Below are positions 9,726 to 21,099 of a DNA stretch of 64,000 nt, piece by piece. This DNA comes from Spirochaetae bacterium HGW-Spirochaetae-1 (GTDB lineage Bacteria; Spirochaetota; UBA4802; UBA5550): positions 248,001 through 312,000 of the forward strand of contig PGXY01000005.1 of the NCBI GenBank assembly GCA_002839375.1, given 5' to 3'. The first letter of the stretch is position 1. Every line of letters begins with the position of its first letter. The notes beneath the pieces are model-generated. The model was given only the letters and a program-made list of their open reading frames with translations, was not told the origin of the DNA and ran no database searches. A program made the position numbers and the translations under genes.

Positions 9726-10060
9726 GATTTTGTTATCCCCTCTATTTCAAAACCAATAGCCTTTCTCACGGCACTGCCCAGCCGCTCCATCATGAAATTA
9801 GATTTTCCCTTTCTTCCTGGAATCGCAGAAATGGCAGGCAGGGGACGTGCCGCATATTCCGACAGGATATCTTCCATGCCCGTCAGGAGATCATCGCTGA
9901 CAAAGATGATCGCATATCCCTCACCGGCAAAGCGCCGTACGGCATCCCGGGCCTCGTTCAGATCCTCCGTGCTCACAATAACGGCACCAATGGACAGGAA
10001 GGGCAGAACATCTTTCCCCGGTCCCACGGCAGCCATCTTTCCCGCTTCTTTCTTCATCAT
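9722..10060 (-). CDS. ntpG: V/A-type ATPase central stalk subunit F (ATPase 2)
   Basis: The protein has 112 residues. It has a short basic N-terminus, then the Rossmann-like fold of subunit F with strands FLSIGAVIVST, YAIIFVSDDLL and PAISAIPG. It sits on shaft subunit D and modulates coupling. Four-base overlaps join it to subunit C upstream and to subunit A downstream, matching the E. hirae order C-G-A (its G is this subunit). It is clearly divergent from the paralogue at 1218-1523. Confidence 0.85.
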   Translation of the reverse strand: MMKKEAGKMAAVGPGKDVLPFLSIGAVIVSTEDLNEARDAVRRFAGEGYAIIFVSDDLLTGMEDILSEYAARPLPAISAIPGRKGKSNFMMERLGSAVRKAIGFEIEGITKS

Positions 10061-11064
10061 CCCCTCACCATGGTCTCGGGAAGCCGCATCTCAATCCATT
10101 CCACTCCCAGCCCGGACCGTATAGCGCTCAGCAGTATACCTATCACCCGAAGCTCCAGCTCCACAGCCCAGGCATGGGTGAATACCGGTTCTGCACCCCA
10201 GACGAGGTATTGCGCCGCCCTGAGATAATCCGTCAGGGTATTGTCACATTCCCTTTCAACGGCAAAGGGATTCTGCCGGGCCTGGGAGACCGCGTGACCA
10301 ATGCGCACAAGGTCATATCGTTCAGCTGTTTCCCTCAGTTCATCCAGTACGTCACCGCGGGCAGAACGAAATATGTAAGGATCGATATTTCCGCCATCGA
10401 TAAAGAGAACCTCATTGAGTCCATCATGGTCACGCATATCACCGGCACGTGCGAATATTTTTATATTGGCCATATCAATTGAAAGGAGAATAAATTTATG
10501 GATAAAACTGCTCCCGGTTTTCAGGCTCCTCTGAATAAGGTCATGGAACAGTGAAGCGTCAAGACACAGGTCAATGGTTATGAGCATCTTTGTCCGGTAC
10601 CAGGACTCAACAGCGGCCGTAACGGCATGCTCCATTGCAGGAGGAAGCAGATGAAACTGCTCACTTATAAAGATTTCCTTCATGATCTCTACGGGAATTA
10701 TTCCATGTGATACGAACAGCGAATCATCGGGTATATCAAGAAGGGATTTTTTCAACATGACCCTCATATTATGGTAATCATATCCAATACGAAGAAGGGC
10801 ATTAAAATTCTCATCACGGACAAAGTTCTCTACAAGATTAAAGAGTCGGCTCCGCCGCCACTCCATGAGTCTGTCCAGATCAAGGCCCTCGCCGAAGCCG
10901 AAATAATCGGCATAGACAGTTTCCTTCAATATTTCGACACAGGCATCGTCACCTGAAGTTTCCATGAGACGCCGCACGAGGGACTCGGTCAGGAGCCGTG
11001 TTTCCATCGCCCTTATGAGGCCCGTCAGAAAAATGTGCCGCCGGTCACCTGTCCATAACGACAT
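10057..11064 (-). CDS. ntpC: V/A-type ATPase subunit C (d-like rotor adaptor, ATPase 2)
   Basis: The protein has 335 residues, the usual size of subunit C. It is helical, with the recurring pattern LLRIGYDYHNMRVMLK in the first third and FILLSIDMANIKIFARA at about two thirds, the family's repeated helical motif linking hydrophobic positions with N-[LIM]-[KR]. It ends with VWGAEPVFTHAWAVELELRVIGILL, a conserved C-terminal region. It connects the D/F shaft to the K ring. Position five of the operon agrees with the E. hirae layout. Confidence 0.87.
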   Translation of the reverse strand: MSLWTGDRRHIFLTGLIRAMETRLLTESLVRRLMETSGDDACVEILKETVYADYFGFGEGLDLDRLMEWRRSRLFNLVENFVRDENFNALLRIGYDYHNMRVMLKKSLLDIPDDSLFVSHGIIPVEIMKEIFISEQFHLLPPAMEHAVTAAVESWYRTKMLITIDLCLDASLFHDLIQRSLKTGSSFIHKFILLSIDMANIKIFARAGDMRDHDGLNEVLFIDGGNIDPYIFRSARGDVLDELRETAERYDLVRIGHAVSQARQNPFAVERECDNTLTDYLRAAQYLVWGAEPVFTHAWAVELELRVIGILLSAIRSGLGVEWIEMRLPETMVRG

Positions 11065-11077
11065 CTTTCACCATCCT

Positions 11078-11668
11078 TTATGAAAACAGCATAGAAATGA
11101 TATCAATCTGATAGCGGTCAGCCATGACCTGCACTGCTGCATCCACCGTGGCGTTGAATTCCCTTTTACCCTCCCGGAGATACAGGCCGCCGCCGGTCTC
11201 CCTGTTTTCCCGGGAAAGTGTTATTTCAGAGACTTTGCTGATGACCGCCCCGGCCTCGCTGTTCAGCCTTTCCAGGACATCCTGAGTAAATAATACTTCA
11301 TCGTCCGATGAAACGATGATCTCCTCCCGTCCCGTCTGCACGCCTTTAATCACAACGCGTTCCATGAATCGCCTATATGTCTCACGGTTATCCTTCAACT
11401 CCCGTGCCAGGTCCATGAGCACTTCACCGATAACAGCACGTTTTTGCCGGAGCGCCATTTTCTTCAGCTCCAGATTATGAATGGACCGCACCCGGTTATA
11501 TTCAGCGCGGTACAGTGCATCGAGTTTTTCCTGTGCCTGAGCTGCCTGGTTGTCATACTCCTGCTGCAATGCATCACGGCGCTCCACGACAGCGGTCTCA
11601 CCGCCGCGTGCTATCTCCCGCGCTTTCTCACGGGCTTCAGTAACAATTTTTTCCGATAGGCTGTTCAT
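11078..11668 (-). CDS. ntpE: V/A-type ATPase peripheral stalk subunit E (ATPase 2)
   Basis: The protein has 196 residues. The N-terminal half is a charged coiled coil containing REKAREIARGGE and QEKLDALYRAEYNRVR. The C-terminal globular half contains GVQTGREEIIVSS and ends with REFNATVDAAVQV-type text typical of subunit E. With the G/H subunit it forms the stator stalk. A 73-base gap separates it from subunit K, the largest within this operon; nothing convincing is seen in that gap. GGAG precedes the ATG. Confidence 0.9.
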   Translation of the reverse strand: MNSLSEKIVTEAREKAREIARGGETAVVERRDALQQEYDNQAAQAQEKLDALYRAEYNRVRSIHNLELKKMALRQKRAVIGEVLMDLARELKDNRETYRRFMERVVIKGVQTGREEIIVSSDDEVLFTQDVLERLNSEAGAVISKVSEITLSRENRETGGGLYLREGKREFNATVDAAVQVMADRYQIDIISMLFS

Positions 11669-11741
11669 TTTACCGCTCCGTCCTCTTTGTCCTCCCTTGT
11701 TGAGTTGGTGCCGATAACCGCTTACCGGTCGCGAGCTCCCC

Positions 11742-14245
<2,504 letters not shown>

Positions 14246-14253
14246 AGACACTC

Positions 14254-14565
14254 CTATTCCATTATTTTATTCAGCAGAAACGCCACAACCTCGTCCTTTT
14301 TCTTCATTCCTCTTTGACGAATTTTTTCAATTTCCTCCCGCGTTTCCCGTTCCTTCAGTTCACCGTCACGGGCGGCATCCAGGGCAGCCCTGTTCCTGGT
14401 TTCCTGCTTTCGTTTCTCACTTTCCGCCTGAAGCATTTTTATTCTATTTTCATATTCTTCTTCAAGACGTTCCAACTGTTTCTCCACTTCCCTGGTCGCC
14501 TCGTTGATGATATCAGCGGCATGTTTTTCAGCCTCTTTTATGTCGGTTATGAGTTTATTGGTCAT
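14254..14565 (-). CDS. ntpF: V/A-type ATPase peripheral stalk subunit G/H (ATPase 2)
   Basis: The protein has 103 residues forming one long charged helix with heptad-like spacing (TNKLITDIKEAEKHAADII at the start, typical of AhaH/NtpF). It is the first gene of the operon. Its stop lies a few bases upstream of subunit I. It pairs with subunit E as the stator. A promoter-like sequence lies about 60 bases upstream (14627-14655). Confidence 0.85.
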   Translation of the reverse strand: MTNKLITDIKEAEKHAADIINEATREVEKQLERLEEEYENRIKMLQAESEKRKQETRNRAALDAARDGELKERETREEIEKIRQRGMKKKDEVVAFLLNKIME

Positions 14566-14626
14566 GATAGTTTTATATCCATATATTCATATGAAATTGA
14601 CCACACTGGCAAAGACCCGTACTCTA

Positions 14627-14655
14627 TTAATACCAGTATGCCGGGGCAGAGTCAA
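14627..14655 (-). promoter_or_regulatory. Sigma70-type promoter of V-ATPase 2 operon
   Basis: On the minus strand TTGACT (14655-14650) is followed after 17 bases by TATTAA (14632-14627). Transcription would begin near 14620, giving a leader of about 55 bases before the first ATPase gene. The fit to the consensus and the position support it; it has not been mapped. Confidence 0.6.
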
Positions 14656-14803
14656 ATTTTTTGAATTTTTTAACAAAAAAATCCTTCACATGGCATAAAA
14701 AACTGAAAAGCAGTTGTGATAATCGCGGGATTTATATACATCATCTAAGGATCTGTTTTGTCCCAGCAGTCAATGAATGCATCTTCACTACAGGAGCACG
14801 GCA

Positions 14804-16051
14804 ATGATGGCAATTTCGGCAAATGAAAAAAATATTAAAAATATCCTGGCCTTCACCGATGAAATTGTGCAAAGATTTCCCGGACGGATCACCGGATCGG
14901 AACCGACACAGAAGGCCGGGGCCCGCATAAAAGAAGTCCTTTCCTCCTTTTGCGACAGAACCCTCAGTGAAAAATTCATCAACAGGCCCGACGGATTTCT
15001 CCGCTTCATTAAATATGTGTCGGTCTTTTACCTCGCGGGAGCCCTTATTCTTTTCATGAGACCTGAACTGGTTCATGTCACAACCCTCCTGCTTATCCTC
15101 TCGGCAGCAATGTTCCTCTCGCAGTTCGTCCTGTACCTGGGATGGTTCGATTTCCTGGCACCGGAAAAAAAAGGGAAAAATATCTACGGCATTATCGAAC
15201 CCTCGGGAGAGGTAAAACAACAGATCATCATCTCGGGCCACTACGACGCGCCCTATGTTTTTACCTGGCTCTCCCGGGCCCGGTCGCTCCTGTACGTACC
15301 GGTCATCGTCTCGGGAGTCATTGTCATCATAGCGTCCCTGGCCGGCACCATGGCCTTGAGCATCATGAGTCTCACGGGCAATGCTGCTCCCGGTTTCGCT
15401 CCTGCCGTGCAGTGGTTCATGATAGGAGGCATTCCCTTAATCGCGCCCCTGTTCTGGTTCACAACGGGGAGGATATCTCCGGGAGCCGGTGACAACATGG
15501 TGGCCGTTGCCATAGCAACTGAAGCGGGGAAAATATTCCGCGAGGCGGGAAAAAAGGTGCGTCCCCTTAAACACACGCGCCTGGTCATCATGGCCTTTGA
15601 TGCCGAAGAAGCGGGACTCAAGGGTGCCCACGCCTGGTGCCGCTCCCACCGGGAAGAACTTCTTTCCCTGAAGACCTTTAATCTCAATATCGACAGCATC
15701 TACAACCTGCGGCACCTGGCTTTTTTCACCCGGGACATCAACAGCATTGTCCCCCTTTCAAAGAAAATGGCCCTCCAGTGCCGCGACATCGCCGGGAGTC
15801 TCGGATACAAGGCCATTGCGCTTCCCCTTCCCGTGGGAGGCGGCGCCACGGACGCCGGGGAATTTGGCCGCATCGGCGTTGAGGCCACCAATATCATCGC
15901 CATGGACCTTAATGCAATACGGAAAGATTTGGCCTATCACACGGAACGGGACACAGTTGAAACCATTGAACCCGAAGCGGTAAAGGCCGTGCTCGATATT
16001 TCCCTGCAGTATATCATGCAAAAGGACGAGGAAATATCCATAAAGAATTAA
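14804..16051 (+). CDS. M28-family zinc peptidase with embedded membrane helices
   Basis: The product has 415 residues. The start at 14804 is chosen because AGGAG lies seven bases upstream; an ATG at 14777 has none. The metal ligands of the M28 aminopeptidase family are all visible: His146 and Asp148 (SGHYDAP), Asp230 (GAGDN), Glu268/Glu269 (DAEEAG), Asp297 (NIDS) and His379 (YHTERD). Unusually, two membrane helices (about 69-85 and 91-112) precede the first ligand, and two more (about 163-188 and 202-220) lie between the His146 and Asp230 ligands. It is probably a membrane-anchored exopeptidase. The gene is divergent from the ATPase operon and stands alone. Confidence 0.85.
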   Translation: MMAISANEKNIKNILAFTDEIVQRFPGRITGSEPTQKAGARIKEVLSSFCDRTLSEKFINRPDGFLRFIKYVSVFYLAGALILFMRPELVHVTTLLLILSAAMFLSQFVLYLGWFDFLAPEKKGKNIYGIIEPSGEVKQQIIISGHYDAPYVFTWLSRARSLLYVPVIVSGVIVIIASLAGTMALSIMSLTGNAAPGFAPAVQWFMIGGIPLIAPLFWFTTGRISPGAGDNMVAVAIATEAGKIFREAGKKVRPLKHTRLVIMAFDAEEAGLKGAHAWCRSHREELLSLKTFNLNIDSIYNLRHLAFFTRDINSIVPLSKKMALQCRDIAGSLGYKAIALPLPVGGGATDAGEFGRIGVEATNIIAMDLNAIRKDLAYHTERDTVETIEPEAVKAVLDISLQYIMQKDEEISIKN

Positions 16052-16163
16052 GAGCACCGTCGGCCCCGGCGTACAAACTTTATCTTCGCAGAAACCAGGA
16101 GTCGCCACCCCTGGAAGACAGGCCGCCCCCGGCGAAAACATCTATGATTTTAATTTACTGATT

Positions 16164-16196
16164 TTCGCCACCCCCGAAGGGGGTTAAAAAGGCGAA
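16164..16196 (+). terminator. Strong nested hairpin after the M28 peptidase gene
   Basis: An inner stem ACCCCC-GAA-GGGGGT (16170-16184) is enclosed by TTCGCC (16164-16169) and GGCGAA (16191-16196), with TTAAAAA between the arms on the right. It lies 112 bases after the peptidase stop. No T-run follows, so it may be a factor-dependent terminator, a transcript end or a structured element of the ACT gene leader. Confidence 0.5.
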
Positions 16197-16222
16197 CTAA
16201 TCCATCATATTCTTTAATAACT

Positions 16223-16245
16223 TACCCTCTGAAAAATTCAGGGTA
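16223..16245 (+). promoter_or_regulatory. Hairpin in the ACT-gene upstream region
   Basis: TACCCTCTGAA and TTCAGGGTA form a stem around AAA, with a two-base bulge (CT) in the left arm. It follows the nested hairpin by 26 bases. The rest of the 365-base gap (16052-16416) holds no convincing gene. Confidence 0.4.
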
Positions 16246-16386
16246 GTTAGAGCTGTTTGAATGAATCGGCGAAGAACGATTTTTATTGAATATTTAATTC
16301 ATCCGCCGGGGGCCGTAACATTTAAATTAATCTCTCCTTCCACATGAAATAGTGTAGACAGGGAAACAGGGGAATGATATTCCTTT

Positions 16387-16405
16387 GCTTATGTTGTTAA
16401 TAAGC
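16387..16405 (+). promoter_or_regulatory. Hairpin abutting the ribosome site of the ACT-domain gene
   Basis: GCTTAT (16387-16392) and ATAAGC (16400-16405) form a six-base-pair stem with a seven-base loop. It ends immediately before the GAGG ribosome site of the gene at 16417. It could tune translation initiation. Confidence 0.45.
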
Positions 16406-16416
16406 GAGGTCACGCC

Positions 16417-16872
16417 ATGATAGCCTATCAACTGACAGTTCCTGCCGACAATGCTCCGGGAAGGCTCGCCGGTGTTACGGGCGTCCTGAACAGGGAAAAA
16501 ATCAATATTCGTGCTATAACCATATCATCCTTCGGAGAGCGGGGATTTTTCAATATCCTCGTCGATGACCCGAAGGGAGCGCAGAAAGCCCTTTCGAAAG
16601 AAGGCCTTTCCGTTGAGTTGAAGGAAGTCATCGCCGTCCTTATTGAGGATAAACCGGGAGGACTGGACCGGCTCGTACAGTTCCTGGCGGCAGAAAAAAT
16701 CAACGTAGAAAATGCCTACGGCTTCGTTCTCGAGAGCCGCCAGAAGGCCGTTTTTGTCATCCAGGTAGACCAGATCGAAAAAGCCCTGAAAATGCTGGAA
16801 AAAGAAAAATTCAAGACGCTGAGCGCCGAAGCCCTGGCTGCCATAGAGCCCTTCCATTATATGAAGTACTGA
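16417..16872 (+). CDS. Tandem ACT-domain regulatory protein
   Basis: The protein has 151 residues made of two ACT domains back to back (about 3-70 and 72-145). The first opens YQLTVPADNAPGRLAGVTGVL and the second begins IAVLIEDKPGGLDRLVQFLA, each with the glycine turn typical of ligand-binding ACT folds. There is no attached enzyme. Stand-alone double ACT proteins of this type are usually taken as amino-acid sensors; in many anaerobes they lie near phenylacetate-CoA-ligase-type genes, but none is seen here. GAGG precedes the ATG. The ligand and partner are unknown. Confidence 0.88.
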   Translation: MIAYQLTVPADNAPGRLAGVTGVLNREKINIRAITISSFGERGFFNILVDDPKGAQKALSKEGLSVELKEVIAVLIEDKPGGLDRLVQFLAAEKINVENAYGFVLESRQKAVFVIQVDQIEKALKMLEKEKFKTLSAEALAAIEPFHYMKY

Positions 16873-17043
16873 TCCGCGAACTCAAAAAGAAATGTTACTA
16901 CGGAGACCGGGCTGGGAATATGTTAGTATTCGCCGCATCGAGGATATTAGATAAGCGACTTAATAACATTTTCGTATATAACAAGTTGAGCGCAATTGAC
17001 ATGGATGATAAAAATATTATTTTAACATTTATTAATTACTAAA

Positions 17044-17544
17044 ATGGAAATTCTAATACGAAACGCCATAAACAACGATCTTCAGGAAATTATTGATATA
17101 TTGAATCAGGCTATAAGAACCCGCAAATTAGTCGGCTTTACTAAGGAATTTAATGTTGAAGAAAGAGAAGAATGGTTTTTAGATCATTCACAGGATAATT
17201 ATCCTATACTCATTGCTGAATGTAACAATAAAATTCTTGGTTGGATCAGTATCAGTCCTTATAGAAAAGGCCGGGAGGCTTTAGATAAAACCGTTGAAGT
17301 AAGCTGTTTTATTCATACTGATTACCAGAGACAGGGAATAGGAAATAAATTATTATCAGAAATACTGAAAATTTCAAAAAATTCAGGGAAGACAAATATA
17401 ATTGCCATACTATTTAACACAAATATTGGAAGCTCGCTATTATTGGAAAAACATAAATTTGAAATATGGGGTGTTTTACCGGAAGTAGCTGAACTGGATG
17501 GCGTAAAATTCAATCATGTTTATTATGGAAAGAAATTATTCTAA
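17044..17544 (+). CDS. GNAT N-acetyltransferase, phosphinothricin-acetyltransferase-like
   Basis: The protein has 166 residues with a complete GNAT fold. It opens IRNAINNDLQEIIDILNQAI. The acetyl-CoA loop is YQRQGIGNKLLSE, and the late GSSLLLEKHKFEIWG pattern is shared with Pat/YwnH-type enzymes that acetylate small amines such as methionine sulfoximine or phosphinothricin. It transfers acetyl from acetyl-CoA to an amine; the substrate is not known. Base and codon use are visibly richer in A+T than in the neighbours (many AAT, AAA, TTA and ATA codons), and it is flanked by A+T-rich sequence. It is a plausible recent horizontal acquisition. Confidence 0.85.
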   Translation: MEILIRNAINNDLQEIIDILNQAIRTRKLVGFTKEFNVEEREEWFLDHSQDNYPILIAECNNKILGWISISPYRKGREALDKTVEVSCFIHTDYQRQGIGNKLLSEILKISKNSGKTNIIAILFNTNIGSSLLLEKHKFEIWGVLPEVAELDGVKFNHVYYGKKLF

Positions 17545-17597
17545 AGAAGCACCAATTTCGCCCAGACAAGTATAGCCGCAAGACATTAGCCTGCCCG

Positions 17598-18899
17598 TTA
17601 CTTCACGAACCCCGGTAAGAACAAAGCGATCTGCGGAAAGGGGATGAGCAGCAGCGTCCCGATTACCAGGGCGATAAGCAGAGGAATTACACCTTTGAAG
17701 ATAACATCCAGCGGCACATCTCGCGCCACGCCGCTCACCACGTAAACATTGACGCCCACGGGGGGCGTTATGACACCAATCTGCGTCACCAGCACGATGA
17801 CCACGCCGAACCAGATGGGATCAAAGCCGAACTTTATAACCACGGGGTAGAAGATAGGCACTGTCAGCATGATAAGAGCCAGGGCATCGATGAAGCAGCC
17901 GCCGATAAGATATACCAGTATAATGAACATCATGATAACCGCCGCCGGCAGGCTGAATCCTGAAATCCAGTTGGCGATATCAAAGGGAATGCGTGACACG
18001 GCAAGAAAATGGCCGAAGATCGTGGCACCGGCCACAATCACCAGGATCATGCAGGTAATCCTGGTCGTTTCAAAAAGCGAGGTGATAAACCCCTTCCATG
18101 AAAGGTTTTTCCGCACAACCGCCACGAGTATAGTCCCGAAGGCCCCGACGCCTCCTGCCTCGGTGGGGGTGAATACTCCGGTGAAAAGTCCTCCCATTAC
18201 CAGGACAAAAATCGCCAGGGTCTCTGAAACACCCCTGAGGGCGATAAGCTTTTCCTTCACCGTTGTTTTGGGTCCCCGGGGCCCCAGCTCCGGCTTCAGC
18301 GTGGTCCAGACGAGTATGGTGATGACAAAAAACAGGGTCAACATGATACCGGGGATGATCCCCGCCATAAAAAGCTTGCCGATGGATTGTTCCGTAAGTA
18401 TTCCATAAACGATAAATATGACGCTGGGAGGAATGAGTATGCCCAGGCTCCCGCCGGCGGCCACTACACCCGTGGCAAGTCCCGGCTTGTAATTATAGCG
18501 CTTCATTTCCGGCAGCGTTGCCGCGGCCATGGTTGCCGCCGTGGCGTTGGTTGAACCGCAGATGGCGGAAAAAAATGCGCAGGCGCCCACCGTGGCAATG
18601 GCAAGACCCCCGGGGAGATGACCGATGTTCTTATAGGCCGCGTCAAAAAGCCGTGTACTTATTCCCGCGTGAAAGGCCACCTGTCCCATGAGAACGAAAA
18701 GCGGGATGACCGTAAGGTCATAAGACCCGAAAGCGTTGAACATGTCCTTGGCAATCAGGTTCAGCGCTGCATCGGGCGAGACTATGGCGCCGAAGCCAAA
18801 AGCACCGATTATGGCCATGAGAAAACCGATGGGCATCCTTATAAACATCAGGACGATGAGAGCTATTATTCCGACTATACCGATGACAGTGGGACTCAT
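17598..18899 (-). CDS. dctM: TRAP transporter large membrane subunit DctM
   Basis: The protein has 433 residues with about 12-13 membrane helices, full length for the TRAP large permease. Landmarks include MFNAFGSYDLTVIPLFVLMG, FSAICGSTNATAATMA and GGSLGILIPPSVIFIVYG. TRAP systems import organic acids or similar solutes with Na+ (or H+), using a periplasmic binding protein. It overlaps DctQ by four bases. It is the last gene of the operon dctP-dctQ-dctM. Confidence 0.96.
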   Translation of the reverse strand: MSPTVIGIVGIIALIVLMFIRMPIGFLMAIIGAFGFGAIVSPDAALNLIAKDMFNAFGSYDLTVIPLFVLMGQVAFHAGISTRLFDAAYKNIGHLPGGLAIATVGACAFFSAICGSTNATAATMAAATLPEMKRYNYKPGLATGVVAAGGSLGILIPPSVIFIVYGILTEQSIGKLFMAGIIPGIMLTLFFVITILVWTTLKPELGPRGPKTTVKEKLIALRGVSETLAIFVLVMGGLFTGVFTPTEAGGVGAFGTILVAVVRKNLSWKGFITSLFETTRITCMILVIVAGATIFGHFLAVSRIPFDIANWISGFSLPAAVIMMFIILVYLIGGCFIDALALIMLTVPIFYPVVIKFGFDPIWFGVVIVLVTQIGVITPPVGVNVYVVSGVARDVPLDVIFKGVIPLLIALVIGTLLLIPFPQIALFLPGFVK

Positions 18900-19381
18900 T
18901 CTATATCAACTCCCCGCATGGACTGCATGCTCTCAGCTATAAGGACCAGGCACAGGAGAAGGCATCCCGCTGACACTCCCATGACAAAGGGATACGTCGG
19001 TATCTGCAGAGTCAGCGACACTTCACCGGTATCCCTCAGATTCATGGCGTAAAGCATGCTCTGCCACGCAGCCACGGCGAAAAATACCGTGGCTATCAGA
19101 TTGTTCACAGTATTGACCGTCATTTTTATCTTCTCGGGAAATTTCTGCATGATAAAGTCAACGGAGATATGGCCCTTTTCAATGGAGGTGTATCCCAGGG
19201 AAAAAGAAATGGTCAGGGCGCCCAGGAGTCCCACTACATCATAGGTTCCCGGTATGGGGCACCTGAAAAGGCGGAGTATGACATCGATAACTGTGATGAC
19301 CATCATAAGGGCGATCGACAGGGCCGATATCCAGTTCGCCCGGTCGGCTACAAAGAATATTATTTTCGTTAAACGTATCAT
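18896..19381 (-). CDS. dctQ: TRAP transporter small membrane subunit DctQ
   Basis: The protein has 161 residues with four membrane helices (about 17-37, 50-70, 92-112 and 130-150), the normal DctQ layout. It contains the conserved YDVVGLLGALTISFSLGYTSIEKGHISVD-type region after helix 1. It forms a complex with DctM that receives solute from the binding protein. It lies between dctP and dctM, overlapping the latter by four bases. Confidence 0.93.
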   Translation of the reverse strand: MIRLTKIIFFVADRANWISALSIALMMVITVIDVILRLFRCPIPGTYDVVGLLGALTISFSLGYTSIEKGHISVDFIMQKFPEKIKMTVNTVNNLIATVFFAVAAWQSMLYAMNLRDTGEVSLTLQIPTYPFVMGVSAGCLLLCLVLIAESMQSMRGVDIE

Positions 19382-19446
19382 TATTTTATAGAGTGCTGAT
19401 ATCCACCGCTCCCTTTCCGGGTCGCGGCGGATGGCTGCTGCCGTAT

Positions 19447-20466
19447 TTATTTGCTGCGTTCAGCGATAAGTTTTTTAAGCTCCTTCACTGCCTTGCCGCC
19501 GTCAATGCCCTTTTTCTTCGTTTCAGCAACATAATTGTTGAGCACGGACTCCACGGCCTTTACCCAGCGGGCACTTTCCTCTTTTGTCAATTCAACAATG
19601 GTATTTTTCAGTTCCAGGGTGTATTTTCTTCCCTCAACATCCACATCATCCCAAGTCTTTCCATGGACCGTGACCCACTCGTCACTCACATCCGTAAATA
19701 TACTTTTTACATTTTCAGGCAGGGATTCCCACTTGGTTTTGTTCATGACAACGAACATGGAGGTGGTATAGCCTATCTCCTTGCAGTCCGCCGTATATTT
19801 TATCACCTCGCCCTGGCGCCATCCCTTCAGGGTCTCGATGGGAGCGAAGGTCCCTTCAACAACGCCCTTCTGAAGCGCTTCATAGGTGGAACCCTGGGAC
19901 ATGGCCACGGGAATTCCCTTCAGGGCCTCAACCACTTTCGCGCTCAGCCCCGTGGAACGTATCTTCAGACCCTTTATATCTTCCAGTTTCGTCACTTTTT
20001 TCTTCGTGTGTAGAAGCCCGGGCCCGTGAGCATGCAGGTACAGGACTTTTACATCCCTGAGTTCTTCGGGTTTCATCCTTTTATAAAAATCATTGACTGC
20101 CTTAGTGGCAACCATGCCGCTGGGATATCCCAGGGGAAGGTCTGCCGTTTCCATAATGGGAAATCTGCCGCGCGTATAGGCAAAGCAGGACATGCCCAGA
20201 TCTGAAATGCCATTGACAACACCGTCATAAACCTCGTTTGCCTTGGTCAGGGTGCCGCCGGGAAAAATGTTGATCTTGACAGATCCGTTCGTTCTTTTTT
20301 CAATTTCCTTTGCCCAGGAAACAGCGGCCTTGCACTGTTCATGGGTCGGCGGAAAAAATATGCTGTAGGACAGCTCTATTACATCACCTTTGCCGGATTT
20401 TCCGCATGACGCGGAAAGCATAACGGCTAATGAAACACTCAGAACCACCAAACACAGTTTCTTCAT
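19447..20466 (-). CDS. dctP: TRAP transporter periplasmic solute-binding protein DctP
   Basis: The protein has 339 residues. The N-terminal [21 protein letters not shown] segment is a lipoprotein-type signal with Cys21 in SASC, so it is probably anchored to the membrane. The mature part has the DctP fold: [11 protein letters not shown], the conserved IRSTG (the TRAP Arg that binds the carboxylate) and [11 protein letters not shown]. It binds a carboxylate solute and hands it to DctQM. The exact substrate cannot be told. It is the first gene of the operon; a hairpin lies 54 bases upstream (20520-20539). Confidence 0.94.
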   Translation of the reverse strand: MKKLCLVVLSVSLAVMLSASCGKSGKGDVIELSYSIFFPPTHEQCKAAVSWAKEIEKRTNGSVKINIFPGGTLTKANEVYDGVVNGISDLGMSCFAYTRGRFPIMETADLPLGYPSGMVATKAVNDFYKRMKPEELRDVKVLYLHAHGPGLLHTKKKVTKLEDIKGLKIRSTGLSAKVVEALKGIPVAMSQGSTYEALQKGVVEGTFAPIETLKGWRQGEVIKYTADCKEIGYTTSMFVVMNKTKWESLPENVKSIFTDVSDEWVTVHGKTWDDVDVEGRKYTLELKNTIVELTKEESARWVKAVESVLNNYVAETKKKGIDGGKAVKELKKLIAERSK

Positions 20467-20519
20467 ATCGGGATACTCCTGTTTAAATTATATGTCGTTG
20501 GGATGGATAAAAGAATGCC

Positions 20520-20539
20520 CTCCCCGAATCTCCGGGGAG
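20520..20539. terminator. Hairpin between the small membrane protein gene and dctP
   Basis: CTCCCCG and CGGGGAG form a seven-base-pair stem with a six-base loop. On the minus strand it follows the stop of the gene at 20722-21099 and precedes dctP. It may be a weak terminator or part of the dctP leader. Only a short, broken T-rich run follows. Confidence 0.4.
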
Positions 20540-20721
20540 ACCTTTGATTATATTTGAACATAACCCCCGATTTTAGAAAGAAAAGCAAGTAAAATTAGCT
20601 CCGGCACCTGAAAATGTAAGAGAACCCGTTAAATTGTGTTATAGATACTCCTCTGCAGTCGAAGTCTTTTCGCACATCCCTTCCGGCGATGAGCCCCGTC
20701 GCCTGACACCAGGAGTCCCTT

Positions 20722-21099
20722 TTATACCCTGTTCAGAAACAGAAGAGCGTAACCCGCGGCAATAAGAAAGCAGACTATCCAGACAATGAACTCCTCAAAG
20801 GAATAACCGAAAAATATGATGCCCGTAACCAGCCGTATCAGATAAAATCCGGAAATGAGAATGAAGAAAGAACCGGCATGCCGAACTGCCGCATTGCTCC
20901 TGGCCAGAAGAAAACTCATGACGGAAAAATAGAGCAATATGAAAATGATGAGGATATTGGCGATCTGCACGATGCCCCGGTTATCTTTTGACAACTGTGC
21001 AAACTCCGTCTGCCAGTTAAATATCTTCCAGAAAAACATATGAAAGACGGCCAGCGCCCCATTGATGATGCAGCCCGTATACAATATGCCCTGTTTCAT
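20722..21099 (-). CDS. Small four-helix membrane protein, function unknown
   Basis: The product has 125 residues from the ATG at 21099, chosen because GGGGG precedes it; an upstream start at 21156 lacks a ribosome site. Four hydrophobic segments are visible (about 5-25, 44-64, 72-95 and 101-122). I do not recognise the family. Similar small membrane proteins of about 120 residues are widespread. It is not obviously tied to the TRAP operon downstream or to the gene upstream, which is on the other strand. Confidence 0.65.
   Translation of the reverse strand: MKQGILYTGCIINGALAVFHMFFWKIFNWQTEFAQLSKDNRGIVQIANILIIFILLYFSVMSFLLARSNAAVRHAGSFFILISGFYLIRLVTGIIFFGYSFEEFIVWIVCFLIAAGYALLFLNRV

Noticed and set aside
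16893-16955. 20-codon open frame after the ACT gene
   Set aside because: No ribosome site and no coupling to neighbours; likely chance.
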